A DNA stretch of 14,458 bases from Muribaculaceae bacterium (lineage in GTDB: Bacteria; Bacteroidota; Bacteroidia; Bacteroidales; Muribaculaceae), in assembly GCA_029051445.1 (NCBI GenBank), contig JAIDKP010000238.1:1-14458 (forward strand), given 5' to 3'. Shown here piece after piece: positions 8,273-13,993 of the stretch (within the stretch, counting starts at the first letter, position 1; each line of letters opens with the position of its first letter). Both the position numbers and the translations under genes were made by a program. Below the pieces are notes generated by a model that saw only the letters and a list, made by a program, of their open reading frames with translations, had not been told where the DNA came from and did not search any database.

Positions 8273-9625
8273 TCAGAGATTAGCGATAAAGATAACCAGT
8301 ATCATAACCGGTGACACATATCTGAGAAGAAACACGATCGCCGGAGCGAGAGATGAAAGTGCTGTGCGTGGAGTCGTGAGCTCACGCCGCAATATGTTGC
8401 GATCAAGCATCCATCCGGCAAAAATCGAGATCAGCATTCCGCCGAGTGGAAGCAGGACATTGGATGAAGTATAGTCAAAGAAATTGAATATATTAAATTC
8501 TCCTATTACCGGTAAAGAGAGCCCGGACCAATAACCGAACGAAAGCGCACAGGCGACTCCGCAAACCATAGCGACGGCAATTACAAGCACACAAGCTTTT
8601 CCACGGCTCATCCCACGATCCTGTGTAAGCCACGCGATCCCGATCTCACTCATCGAGATCGTAGATGTGAGCGAAGCCAGAAACAGCATGAAGAAGAACA
8701 GAGGAGCCCAGAACCAGCCGCCACTAACCTGCGCAAATATGGCTGGCAGAACCTCAAACACAAGTGTCGGTCCTTCCTGAGGGGAAAAGCCGTAGGTGAA
8801 GACAACCGGGAATATCAACACACCGGCCATGACGGCTGTGAGCACATCCAGCCCTACGGTGACTGCCGCACTGCGCACAAGCGGAGTCCTGTCAGGGAAA
8901 TATGACGCATAGGTCAGCATACACCCGAGACCGAGCGACAACGAGAAAAAAGCCTGCCCCATAGCACCGATTACGACTCCCGGAGTGATCTGGGAAAAAT
9001 CCGGTTTAAACAGGAAACTGAGTCCGTCGGCCGCTCCAGGCATTGTAAGGGAGTTGACACAGAATACGGCAAGCAGAATCATAAGAGCGGGCGTCAGCAG
9101 ATTTGAAGCTTTCTCCACTCCCTTACGCACGCCACGCACTATCACGCAATAGTTGATCAGTAGAAAAACGACAGTCCACATAACCGGACGCAAACCGGCC
9201 GTGAAGTCGCCGAACAATGAGTGCAGCTCTTCGGTCGAGTTGCCGGCAACCTCGCCTTTCAGCGACACTACAAAATATTCAAGAGTCCATCCGGCTATGA
9301 CCGAATAGAAGCTAAGTATCATCATACCCGATGTGACACCGATGACACCGATAATTTTCCAGAAAGGTTGTCCCGGCTTAAGATGCCTGAAACACCCCAG
9401 CACATTGCAATGTGTCGAGCGTCCAAGCGCAAATTCGGCACAAAGCACAGGAATCCCGAGCAAAACAATGAAGAATACATAGATGACAAGAAACGCACCC
9501 CCACCATGCACTCCGGCTTCATAAGGAAAACGCCATATATTGCCAAGGCCTACAGCAGACCCGACTGTAGCCGCAATCACTCCCAGACGGGTAGCAAACA
9601 ACTGATGTTTCGGTTTATCCGACAT
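8273..9625 (-). CDS. Sodium-dependent transporter, NSS (SNF) family, copy 1
   Basis: An inner-membrane sodium symporter of the LeuT-fold neurotransmitter:sodium symporter family, which usually imports amino acids. The 450 residues are mostly hydrophobic and fit the 11-helix bacterial form. Helix 1 carries GSAVGLGNIWRFPYE (about 17-31), the family signature with sodium- and substrate-binding backbone. Helix 6 reads FSLSLGLGCMLTYASYF, and helix 8 holds LTSTIS, where LeuT binds the second sodium ion. The substrate cannot be read from sequence; tryptophan, tyrosine, alanine and methionine are all known for bacterial members. It lies 52 bases after the small membrane protein and shares the helix-1 motif and overall layout with the transporter upstream, from which it has diverged. 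A weak -7-like TAACTTTT lies in the short gap before it. Confidence 0.93.
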   Translation of the reverse strand: MSDKPKHQLFATRLGVIAATVGSAVGLGNIWRFPYEAGVHGGGAFLVIYVFFIVLLGIPVLCAEFALGRSTHCNVLGCFRHLKPGQPFWKIIGVIGVTSGMMILSFYSVIAGWTLEYFVVSLKGEVAGNSTEELHSLFGDFTAGLRPVMWTVVFLLINYCVIVRGVRKGVEKASNLLTPALMILLAVFCVNSLTMPGAADGLSFLFKPDFSQITPGVVIGAMGQAFFSLSLGLGCMLTYASYFPDRTPLVRSAAVTVGLDVLTAVMAGVLIFPVVFTYGFSPQEGPTLVFEVLPAIFAQVSGGWFWAPLFFFMLFLASLTSTISMSEIGIAWLTQDRGMSRGKACVLVIAVAMVCGVACALSFGYWSGLSLPVIGEFNIFNFFDYTSSNVLLPLGGMLISIFAGWMLDRNILRRELTTPRTALSSLAPAIVFLLRYVSPVMILVIFIANL

Positions 9626-9652
9626 GTCTTTTATTTTTCAGGACAAAAAGTT

Positions 9653-9674
9653 ACTGCCACGAGGCACTGCCACG
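9653..9674. repeat. Direct repeat ACTGCCACG x2
   Basis: ACTGCCACG occurs at 9653-9661 and 9666-9674, a 13-base period, in the 52-base gap between the small membrane protein gene and NSS transporter 1. Its location just before a transporter start could make it a protein- or RNA-level control site, but it may be chance. Confidence 0.4.
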
Positions 9675-9677
9675 CCG

Positions 9678-9956
9678 TCATTCGACCGGCTGAAGACCAT
9701 CGGCCGGCACCCTGTGATATAGCGGACTGTCTTTATGATCAGGTTCAGCCTGTCTTGTGATCTTCGCACGGCGTTTATCCGCTTTTTTCTCCATTACATC
9801 AGTCACCGATGCAGTATCGCCCGGAACCGGCTCGACGACTCCCACCTCAACAGGAGCTGGACAATCATGCCGGCCACTGATCAGAACAGAGGCAACACCG
9901 GCAACAGCTATAATCATAGCTACCGCAAATATAGCTCTGGTCTGGCGCTGTGTCAT
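9678..9956 (-). CDS. Small single-helix membrane protein between two NSS transporters
   Basis: A 92-residue protein of unrecognised family. MTQRQTR is followed by one hydrophobic helix (about 8-26, AIFAVAMIIAVAGVASVLI), then a short linker with Cys32 (no lipobox around it), a Pro/Val/acidic stretch (33-55), a basic cluster (MEKKADKRRAKITR, 55-68) and a tail ending DSPLYHRVPADGLQPVE. The ATG overlaps the TGA of the upstream transporter as ATGA (9953-9956), which implies translational coupling; NSS transporter 1 follows 52 bases later. Being locked between two transporters suggests an accessory subunit or regulator, by analogy with MetS, the small partner of the NSS transporter MetP in Corynebacterium. 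No sequence similarity to MetS is claimed. Reading frame and overlap are visible; the function is inferred. Confidence 0.7.
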   Translation of the reverse strand: MTQRQTRAIFAVAMIIAVAGVASVLISGRHDCPAPVEVGVVEPVPGDTASVTDVMEKKADKRRAKITRQAEPDHKDSPLYHRVPADGLQPVE

Positions 9957-11341
9957 ATATCAAATAGCAAAGGAGATATCAGAATTACAAAGATCAGCAC
10001 CGGCGCGATCCATCGTATGATGAACAGTATCGGACGCAGAACCCATGATTTTACAGTACCGCCGTTAGTGATCTGATCCTCCATAAATCCCTTCGGTGCA
10101 AACCAGCCGAGATAGACGCATGTGGTCATCGCCACTATAGGCAGCAGTATGTTTGTCGCAAAGGTATCAAAAAAGTCAAATATAGTCTTACCGAAAATAC
10201 GCACATCGTCAAGCGTACCGAGCGAAAGCGAACATAAAGAACTGAAAACAAACAACGGCAGCAATACGGCCAGACATGCAGCAATACGGCTCATGCGAAG
10301 CCTGTCCTGAAAAAATGCTATTGTCACTTCGGCAATCGACATAGTAGAGGTCAGGGCTGCGACAAGAAGCAGCATAAAGAACATAACTGACCAAAGCTGT
10401 GTCAAAGGCATATGTGCAAAAACTTCGGGGAGCGTGACAAAGACGAGAGTGGTACCTTGCATGGCTTCCCCTTCAAGCCCGAATGACATAACGGCCGGAA
10501 AAATTATCATACCCATCATCACGGCAACAAGAAGGTCAAGCACCGACACCGTTATTGCAGTACGTGTCAGCTTAGTATCCTTAGGAAAATAAGACGAATA
10601 GGTGACAAGAATTCCCATACCGAGGCTCAAAGAGAAAAATGCCTGCCCAAGAGCATCGATAACAACTTTAGCCGTAAGCTTGGAGAAGTCAGGACTGAAA
10701 AAATAGCGCAATCCCGCTCCTGCCTCCGGAAGAGAGAACGCCACTGCACAGAACACAAGCAGGATCACAAACAAAAGCGGCATAAGAATATTGGACAGCC
10801 TCTCGATCCCCTTCTGCACTCCTGCCATAAGAACTGCCAGATTGATTCCGATCATGACATAGGTGTTGACAAGCGGCTTCCAGTCCTCCTGAATATACTC
10901 ACGCATCCGATCGGCAAAACGGATCTTATAATCAGCGACTGAGTCCAATGCCATTCCCGCATCCTGAGCATAAAGATTTCCGGTTACCGATTGCCACAGA
11001 TATTCAAATGTCCAGCCAGCCACAACCATATAGAAACACAACACCATATAGGATGCAACTATTGCAAGCATTCCGTTCATCCACCACCATTTTCCGGGCG
11101 ACAGATTTCTGAAAACCCCGACCGCATCGCTTTTACCTCCACGGCCAAGAGCAAATTCGGATACCATTACCGGAATTCCCAGAAGGAAAACACAAGCGAT
11201 ATACACAATCAGAAAAGCAGCTCCTCCACCATTGGCCACCTCGCCCGGAAAACGCCAGATGTTTCCCAGACCGACCGCCGACCCCACAGTCGCCGCAATA
11301 AGTCCGATCTTAGATCTAAAATTTACCTTATTTGTACTCAT
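9953..11341 (-). CDS. Sodium-dependent transporter, NSS (SNF) family, copy 2
   Basis: A second LeuT-fold sodium symporter. From the ATG at 11341 it is 462 residues, MSTNKVNFRSKIGLIAATVGSAV..., with the helix-1 signature GSAVGLGNIWRFPGE, helix 6 FSLSLGMGILVTYSSYF and helix 8 ALTSTMS for sodium. A longer frame starts at 11443, but the extra 34 residues (MLIVMSISV...CAH) match nothing in the family and would overlap the promoter at 11349-11356, so the short start is chosen. Compared with copy 1, Gly replaces Tyr after the WRFP motif, which may alter substrate choice. Its stop codon overlaps the start of the small membrane protein. It heads the minus-strand block, divergent from dnaA. The substrate is unknown. 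Confidence 0.93.
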   Translation of the reverse strand: MSTNKVNFRSKIGLIAATVGSAVGLGNIWRFPGEVANGGGAAFLIVYIACVFLLGIPVMVSEFALGRGGKSDAVGVFRNLSPGKWWWMNGMLAIVASYMVLCFYMVVAGWTFEYLWQSVTGNLYAQDAGMALDSVADYKIRFADRMREYIQEDWKPLVNTYVMIGINLAVLMAGVQKGIERLSNILMPLLFVILLVFCAVAFSLPEAGAGLRYFFSPDFSKLTAKVVIDALGQAFFSLSLGMGILVTYSSYFPKDTKLTRTAITVSVLDLLVAVMMGMIIFPAVMSFGLEGEAMQGTTLVFVTLPEVFAHMPLTQLWSVMFFMLLLVAALTSTMSIAEVTIAFFQDRLRMSRIAACLAVLLPLFVFSSLCSLSLGTLDDVRIFGKTIFDFFDTFATNILLPIVAMTTCVYLGWFAPKGFMEDQITNGGTVKSWVLRPILFIIRWIAPVLIFVILISPLLFDI

Positions 11342-11348
11342 ATGGGCG

Positions 11349-11356
11349 CAAAAGTA
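11349..11356 (-). promoter_or_regulatory. Promoter -7 box (TACTTTTG) close to the NSS transporter 2 start
   Basis: TACTTTTG on the minus strand matches TAnnTTTG and ends only seven bases before the ATG at 11341. The predicted transcript start is near 11345, so the mRNA would be leaderless or nearly so. No clear -33 TTG is seen. The box supports the downstream ATG as the true start. Confidence 0.5.
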
Positions 11357-11411
11357 ATAATTTAATATCATTTCATGGTAAAAATCTTTAATTATGTTTA
11401 CAAATATCCTA

Positions 11412-11420
11412 TTATACACA
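11412..11420 (+). promoter_or_regulatory. DnaA box (TTATACACA)
   Basis: Perfect match to the DnaA-binding consensus TTATNCACA, inside the dnaA upstream region. It may serve autoregulation of dnaA or an origin; a single 9-mer in A/T-rich DNA can also be chance. Confidence 0.5.
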
Positions 11421-11500
11421 CTAATTGACATCACAATTAGCATACACGTTACAACAATAACACGCCTGTCACGCTGTTGAAATATCGCACGCCCGACCCC

Positions 11501-11523
11501 TTATTTATATTAAATACAAATAA
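11501..11523. repeat. 23-base AT palindrome with one mismatch
   Basis: The arms TTATTT (11501-11506) and AAATAA (11518-11523) pair, as do TATT (11508-11511) and AATA (11513-11516); the only mismatch is A11507 with C11517. It follows a C-rich stretch (GCCCGACCCC). It could be an operator or an easily melted site. It has no T-run on either side and is not a typical terminator. Confidence 0.55.
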
Positions 11524-11541
11524 TAGCTTTCGAAAAAATAA

Positions 11542-11581
11542 AAGTGTTCCTCACTCCATAGTTTGGTATAACAAGTGTTCC
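11542..11581. repeat. Direct repeat AAGTGTTCC x2, 31-base period
   Basis: AAGTGTTCC occurs at 11542-11550 and 11573-11581. The starts are 31 bases apart, close to three helical turns, so both copies face the same side of the DNA. This suggests a pair of regulator sites between the divergent NSS transporter and dnaA genes. The regulator is unknown. Confidence 0.5.
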
Positions 11582-11594
11582 ACGCAACAGGGCA

Positions 11595-11603
11595 TGTTGA
11601 TAA
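11595..11603 (-). promoter_or_regulatory. DnaA-box-like site (TTATCAACA)
   Basis: The minus strand reads TTATCAACA, one mismatch from TTATNCACA (A for C at position 6). An identical copy in the same orientation lies 73 bases to the right, about seven helical turns. Confidence 0.35.
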
Positions 11604-11667
11604 AATATGTTAAGCATTATCATAATAAAAAGTAACATCTCTCTAAAACATAACAGCTTACACCGAC

Positions 11668-11676
11668 TGTTGATAA
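11668..11676 (-). promoter_or_regulatory. DnaA-box-like site (TTATCAACA), second copy
   Basis: The same 9-mer as at 11595-11603 on the minus strand, 178 bases before the dnaA ATG. Its repetition makes a shared binding function more likely than for one isolated near-match. Confidence 0.35.
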
Positions 11677-11729
11677 CTTTTTCGGCAAGTCAGACGCAAA
11701 TATCTGTGTTTCAATACAAAAAAACTCCG

Positions 11730-11804
11730 ATGGGAAACACAAGCAAAAAACGACTTTTTTTTTGGAAAAAAATCGACGAATTTTGCGACCGTATAGAAGC
11801 ATAA
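11730..11804 (+). CDS. Possible 24-codon ORF upstream of dnaA
   Basis: ATG at 11730 to TAA at 11802-11804 encodes MGNTSKKRLFFWKKIDEF followed by CDRIEA. The peptide could form an amphipathic helix with a basic N-terminus. It ends 49 bases before dnaA in the same direction. There is no ribosome-site or conservation evidence; the frame also stays open further upstream (to 11607). It could be a leader peptide, a tiny protein or chance. Confidence 0.2.
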   Translation: MGNTSKKRLFFWKKIDEFCDRIEA

Positions 11805-11853
11805 TATCAAGTTTAGTTTTAAACCGCAACGCTAAAACACGCTCCCGAATATA

Positions 11854-13257
11854 ATGACATCCAAGGAACTTGCAGCAAAATGGGAAGAATGCATGACAAT
11901 CTTCCGCGACAATATCCCCCAGCCACAGATCGACGGCTGGTTCAAACCTATCACGCCACTATCGTTTGACGGTAAGCGGCTTGATCTGCACGTTCCATCT
12001 CCATACATCTACGAGCATATTGAGGCCCACTTCATACACATCATGAAGCCGGTGATCAGGCGGGTGTTTGGCGAAAGCGTTGGATTGTACTACTGCTATA
12101 ATATCATTGGAGGCGAGAAACAGTCGGAAGTAAAAGTCAAGACCGACGGCAGCTCTGCGGCCGCCCGACCAAACCATGCCTCCTCCCCCGCTGTAACACC
12201 TCTTGATTTCGCACCCAAAGCCGACGATCTCCCTGAAATCGACTCTCAGCTTAATCCAAGATATACATTCGACAACTACTGCGGAAGCGCATGTAATAAT
12301 CTTGCACGCTCTATCGGCGAGGCAATCGCCAATGATCCGACGTGCAAGACTTTCAACCCTCTCTTCATTCACGGCCCGTCGGGAGTCGGAAAAACCCACC
12401 TCATGCATGCCACAGGCATAGGCATAAAAGAGCGCACACCTTCGGCACGCGTGCTTTATGTGACTGCCAGACTGTTTGAGAGCCAATATACCGTAGCCAC
12501 ACGCAACGGCAAACACAACGAGTTCATACAGTTCTATCAAAGCATCGACTGCCTTATCATCGATGACATACAGGATCTTATGGGAAAGGAAAAGACCCAA
12601 AACGCCTTCTTCCACATTTTCAACCATCTGCATCTTAACCACAAGCAGATCATCCTGTCGAGTGACTGCGCTCCCGCCGACATGCACGGACTTCCCGACC
12701 GTCTGCTCACACGATTCAAATGGGGAATGACCGTAGAACTTGAACGTCCTGACCTTGAATTGCGCATGCAGGTGCTTAAACTGCGATCGGAGCAGGAGGG
12801 CATCAGTCTGCCGTCCGATGTCATGGAGTTTATCGCGCAAAACGTCACCGGATCAATACGAGAGATCGAAGGAATAATGGTCTCTGTAATGGCTCATGCT
12901 ACATTCCTCAGCCAGAACATCTCTGTCGGGCTTGTAAAAAACATCATCAATCACGCTCCGGCTTCATCGCGCCGTCAGGTCAACTTCGAGATGATCACCC
13001 AGAATGTAAGCGGATATTACAAAATCGACCCGGAGCTCCTCTACACCAAGACACGCAAGCGCGAAGTTTCCGATGCCCGCCAGATGGTGATGTATCTCGC
13101 AAAAAAACATATCAACCTGCCACTTACCACAATCGGCGCACGACTGTCGCGAACACATGCCACCGTACTCCACGGCTGCAAATCGATCGAGGAGCGACTT
13201 GGATTTGAGAAACAGCTACAGGAAGATGTAGCAGCCATCGAGCAGACCTTTGCCTGA
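11854..13257 (+). CDS. dnaA: Chromosomal replication initiator DnaA
   Basis: DnaA binds 9-base boxes, melts the origin and loads the helicase; it also regulates its own gene in many bacteria. The 467 residues show all four domains. Domain I is about 1-85 (WEECMTIFRDNIPQPQIDGWF), and a short variable linker (about 86-133) is rich in Ser, Ala and Pro. AAA+ domain III begins at NPRYTFDNY and has Walker A GPSGVGKTH (174-182), Walker B LIIDDI (234-239), sensor I ILSSD (267-271) and DRLLTRFKWG (282-291) with the arginine finger. Domain IV has TRKREVSDARQ (400-410) and RTHATVLHGC (433-442), which contact DNA. The ATG at 11854 starts at the normal family position. It is monocistronic by appearance: a hairpin terminator follows 43 bases after the stop. 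Confidence 0.98.
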   Translation: MTSKELAAKWEECMTIFRDNIPQPQIDGWFKPITPLSFDGKRLDLHVPSPYIYEHIEAHFIHIMKPVIRRVFGESVGLYYCYNIIGGEKQSEVKVKTDGSSAAARPNHASSPAVTPLDFAPKADDLPEIDSQLNPRYTFDNYCGSACNNLARSIGEAIANDPTCKTFNPLFIHGPSGVGKTHLMHATGIGIKERTPSARVLYVTARLFESQYTVATRNGKHNEFIQFYQSIDCLIIDDIQDLMGKEKTQNAFFHIFNHLHLNHKQIILSSDCAPADMHGLPDRLLTRFKWGMTVELERPDLELRMQVLKLRSEQEGISLPSDVMEFIAQNVTGSIREIEGIMVSVMAHATFLSQNISVGLVKNIINHAPASSRRQVNFEMITQNVSGYYKIDPELLYTKTRKREVSDARQMVMYLAKKHINLPLTTIGARLSRTHATVLHGCKSIEERLGFEKQLQEDVAAIEQTFA

Positions 13258-13300
13258 GGCAATTCCCGCATAATTCCGACAATAGACCACAAAAATTATA

Positions 13301-13339
13301 CAAAACCGGAGAATATCATCTTCGGTTTTGTTAATTTTT
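13301..13339 (+). terminator. Hairpin terminator of dnaA
   Basis: CAAAACCG (13301-13308) and CGGTTTTG (13323-13330) are perfect inverted repeats with a 14-base interval that can extend the stem by a GA/TC pairing, followed by TTAATTTTT. Position and U-rich tail fit an intrinsic terminator for dnaA. The 3' arm also contains the -33 TTTG of the next promoter. Confidence 0.75.
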
Positions 13340-13358
13340 CAGAATTTACCTATATTTG
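13327..13358 (+). promoter_or_regulatory. Promoter of the DUF2582 gene (TTTG-N20-TATATTTG)
   Basis: TTTG at 13327-13330 and TATATTTG at 13351-13358, separated by 20 bases, form a textbook Bacteroidetes promoter. The transcript start is predicted near 13362, leaving a 70-base leader with a hairpin. Confidence 0.75.
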
Positions 13359-13373
13359 AGACATTCTTGCCAA

Positions 13374-13404
13374 TCTACTGACCGATAAAGTTTGTTTCAG
13401 TAGA
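13374..13404 (+). promoter_or_regulatory. Leader inverted repeat before the DUF2582 gene
   Basis: TCTACTGA (13374-13381) and TCAGTAGA (13397-13404) are perfect 8-base inverted repeats around a 15-base interval, about 12 bases after the predicted transcript start. It could be an RNA hairpin in the leader or an operator, for instance for autoregulation by the winged-helix protein. There is no T-run, so it is not a terminator. Confidence 0.5.
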
Positions 13405-13431
13405 AAGCATACTAATTAAATATATACAAAC

Positions 13432-13650
13432 ATGAATGTAGAAAACATCGGGACTTGGGCAGGTCTGGTATGGACAGCACTCAGCGAAGCAGATGTGCTT
13501 GGTGTCAAGCAGCTCAAAAAAATCACAAAGCTGAAAGACAAGGAAGTTTTTGCAGCTCTCGGATGGCTGGCCCGTGAAAACAAAATCACACTGCACCCCG
13601 ACGAGGCCGACGGGAAAGAGATCCTTGTCGCGCTTGTACCCGAAAACTGA
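13432..13650 (+). CDS. Winged helix-turn-helix protein, DUF2582 family
   Basis: A 72-residue cytoplasmic protein that resembles the small DUF2582 winged-helix family (PF10771), common in Bacteroidetes and of unknown function. The sequence reads as a compact winged helix: an N-terminal helix (IGTWAGLVWTALSE), a helix-turn-helix (LGVKQLKKITKLKDKEVFAALGWLARENK), then strand-wing-strand (ITLHPDEADGKEILVALV). The length is that of a single domain with nothing added. The ATG follows an A/T-rich leader from a strong promoter. It lies between dnaA and groES on the same strand, but has its own promoter and a terminator-like structure after it. Family members lack an effector domain, so a role as a simple DNA- or protein-binding module is inferred. 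Confidence 0.85.
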   Translation: MNVENIGTWAGLVWTALSEADVLGVKQLKKITKLKDKEVFAALGWLARENKITLHPDEADGKEILVALVPEN

Positions 13651-13715
13651 CCGAGAGAAGAAGAAGAACCGACACAATTCATCGCTCTCTCTCGTCGATC
13701 TTATGACTTGAATTT

Positions 13716-13778
13716 CCTCTCCGGTGTGACAGTGCCAACGGGATATCCGTGACGGCCTTCAGCCTCGGGGAGGTTTTT
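13716..13778 (+). terminator. Long structured hairpin with T-run after the DUF2582 gene
   Basis: CCTCTCC (13716-13722) pairs with GGGGAGG (13767-13773) with one G-U pair, and TTTTT follows directly (13774-13778). Inside, GCC (734-736) pairs with GGC (754-756), and ACGG (738-741) with CCGT (747-750) around loop GATAT; these short numbers are all +13000. This fits an intrinsic terminator 65 bases after the stop codon, or the 3' end of a small RNA. A shorter CCTC-GGG-GAGG stem is an alternative fold. Confidence 0.5.
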
Positions 13779-13837
13779 AGCGAGCCTACATTCCGGTCTA
13801 ACAGCAACCACTTTACAACACAAGGCAAGATTCAGCC

Positions 13838-13857
13838 ATGTCATAAACACATGACAT
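13838..13857. promoter_or_regulatory. Palindromic operator candidate upstream of groES
   Basis: ATGTCAT (13838-13844) and ATGACAT (13851-13857) are perfect inverted repeats with the six-base spacer AAACAC. Further TGACA/TGTCA pentamers lie at 13861-13865 and 13895-13899. The site is 22 bases upstream of the sigma-54-like element, where an activator or repressor could sit. It does not match the CIRCE heat-shock operator. Confidence 0.55.
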
Positions 13858-13878
13858 AACTGACAGCCCAAACGTCAT

Positions 13879-13893
13879 TGGCACGCTTTATGC
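13879..13893 (+). promoter_or_regulatory. Sigma-54-like promoter of groES-groEL
   Basis: TGGCACG, four bases, then ATGC matches the sigma-54 consensus TGGCACG-N4-TTGC with one mismatch; GG (13880-13881) and GC (13892-13893) are exactly 12 bases apart, as -24/-12 elements require. Transcription would begin near 13905, about 90 bases before groES. A vegetative alternative, TATGCTTG (one mismatch to TAnnTTTG) at 13889-13896, overlaps it but lacks a -33 TTG at 19-21 bases. Confidence 0.45.
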
Positions 13894-13915
13894 TTGTCAA
13901 TAACCGTAGCCGAGA

Positions 13916-13938
13916 TCTGACGGAGTCCACACCTCAGA
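13916..13938 (+). promoter_or_regulatory. Hairpin in the groES leader
   Basis: TCTGA (13916-13920), a bulged C and GG pair with CC and TCAGA (13932-13938), leaving loop AGTCCACA. It lies in the predicted 5' leader, and the 55 bases after it up to groES are A/C-rich and nearly free of G, which would leave the start codon unstructured. A role in transcript stability or thermosensing is speculative. Confidence 0.35.
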
Positions 13939-13993
13939 CCGACAAACCAAAACAGAATACAAATCAACAACTCAAGATAAACTACAAGATATC

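Larger units (their letters stand above)
11357..11853. other. Divergent intergenic region upstream of dnaA
   Basis: About 500 bases without a confident gene, richer in A/T than the flanking genes. It holds the DnaA-box-like sites, AT palindrome, direct repeats and small ORF listed separately. There is also an A/T hairpin at 11751-11775: CGA (751-753), nine T, GG, seven A, TCG, with one bulged C. I find no perfect TAnnTTTG box for dnaA; the nearest is GAATTTTG at 11778-11785 with one mismatch and no -33 partner. Confidence 0.6.

Noticed and set aside
11342..11443. N-terminal extension of NSS transporter 2 from the ATG at 11443
   Set aside because: The extra 34 residues do not resemble the family N-terminus and overlap the -7 box at 11349-11356. 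The ATG at 11341 begins a normal NSS protein.
11751..11775. A/T hairpin upstream of dnaA as a terminator
   Set aside because: The stem is almost all A-T, has a bulge, no T-run follows it, and no plus-strand gene ends there that would need termination.
11959..12840. 293-codon open frame on the minus strand opposite dnaA
   Set aside because: Entirely antisense to a clear dnaA. The protein is Cys/His/Val-rich with no recognisable domain, as expected of a shadow frame.
13652..13694. Inverted repeat CGAGAGA / TCTCTCG after the DUF2582 stop
   Set aside because: A 29-base loop, simple purine/pyrimidine arms and no T-run make a terminator unlikely; the structure ending at 13778 is better.
13690..13775. 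Cobalamin-riboswitch-like GGCACTGTCA on the minus strand
   Set aside because: Only a short resemblance to the GCCACTG box; the orientation would lead antisense into the DUF2582 gene, with no B12 gene downstream, and the rest of the riboswitch core is missing.
13651..13993. CIRCE (HrcA) operator for groESL
   Set aside because: No TTAGCACTC-N9-GAGTGCTAA-like repeat was found in the gap. The palindrome present has a different sequence and spacer.
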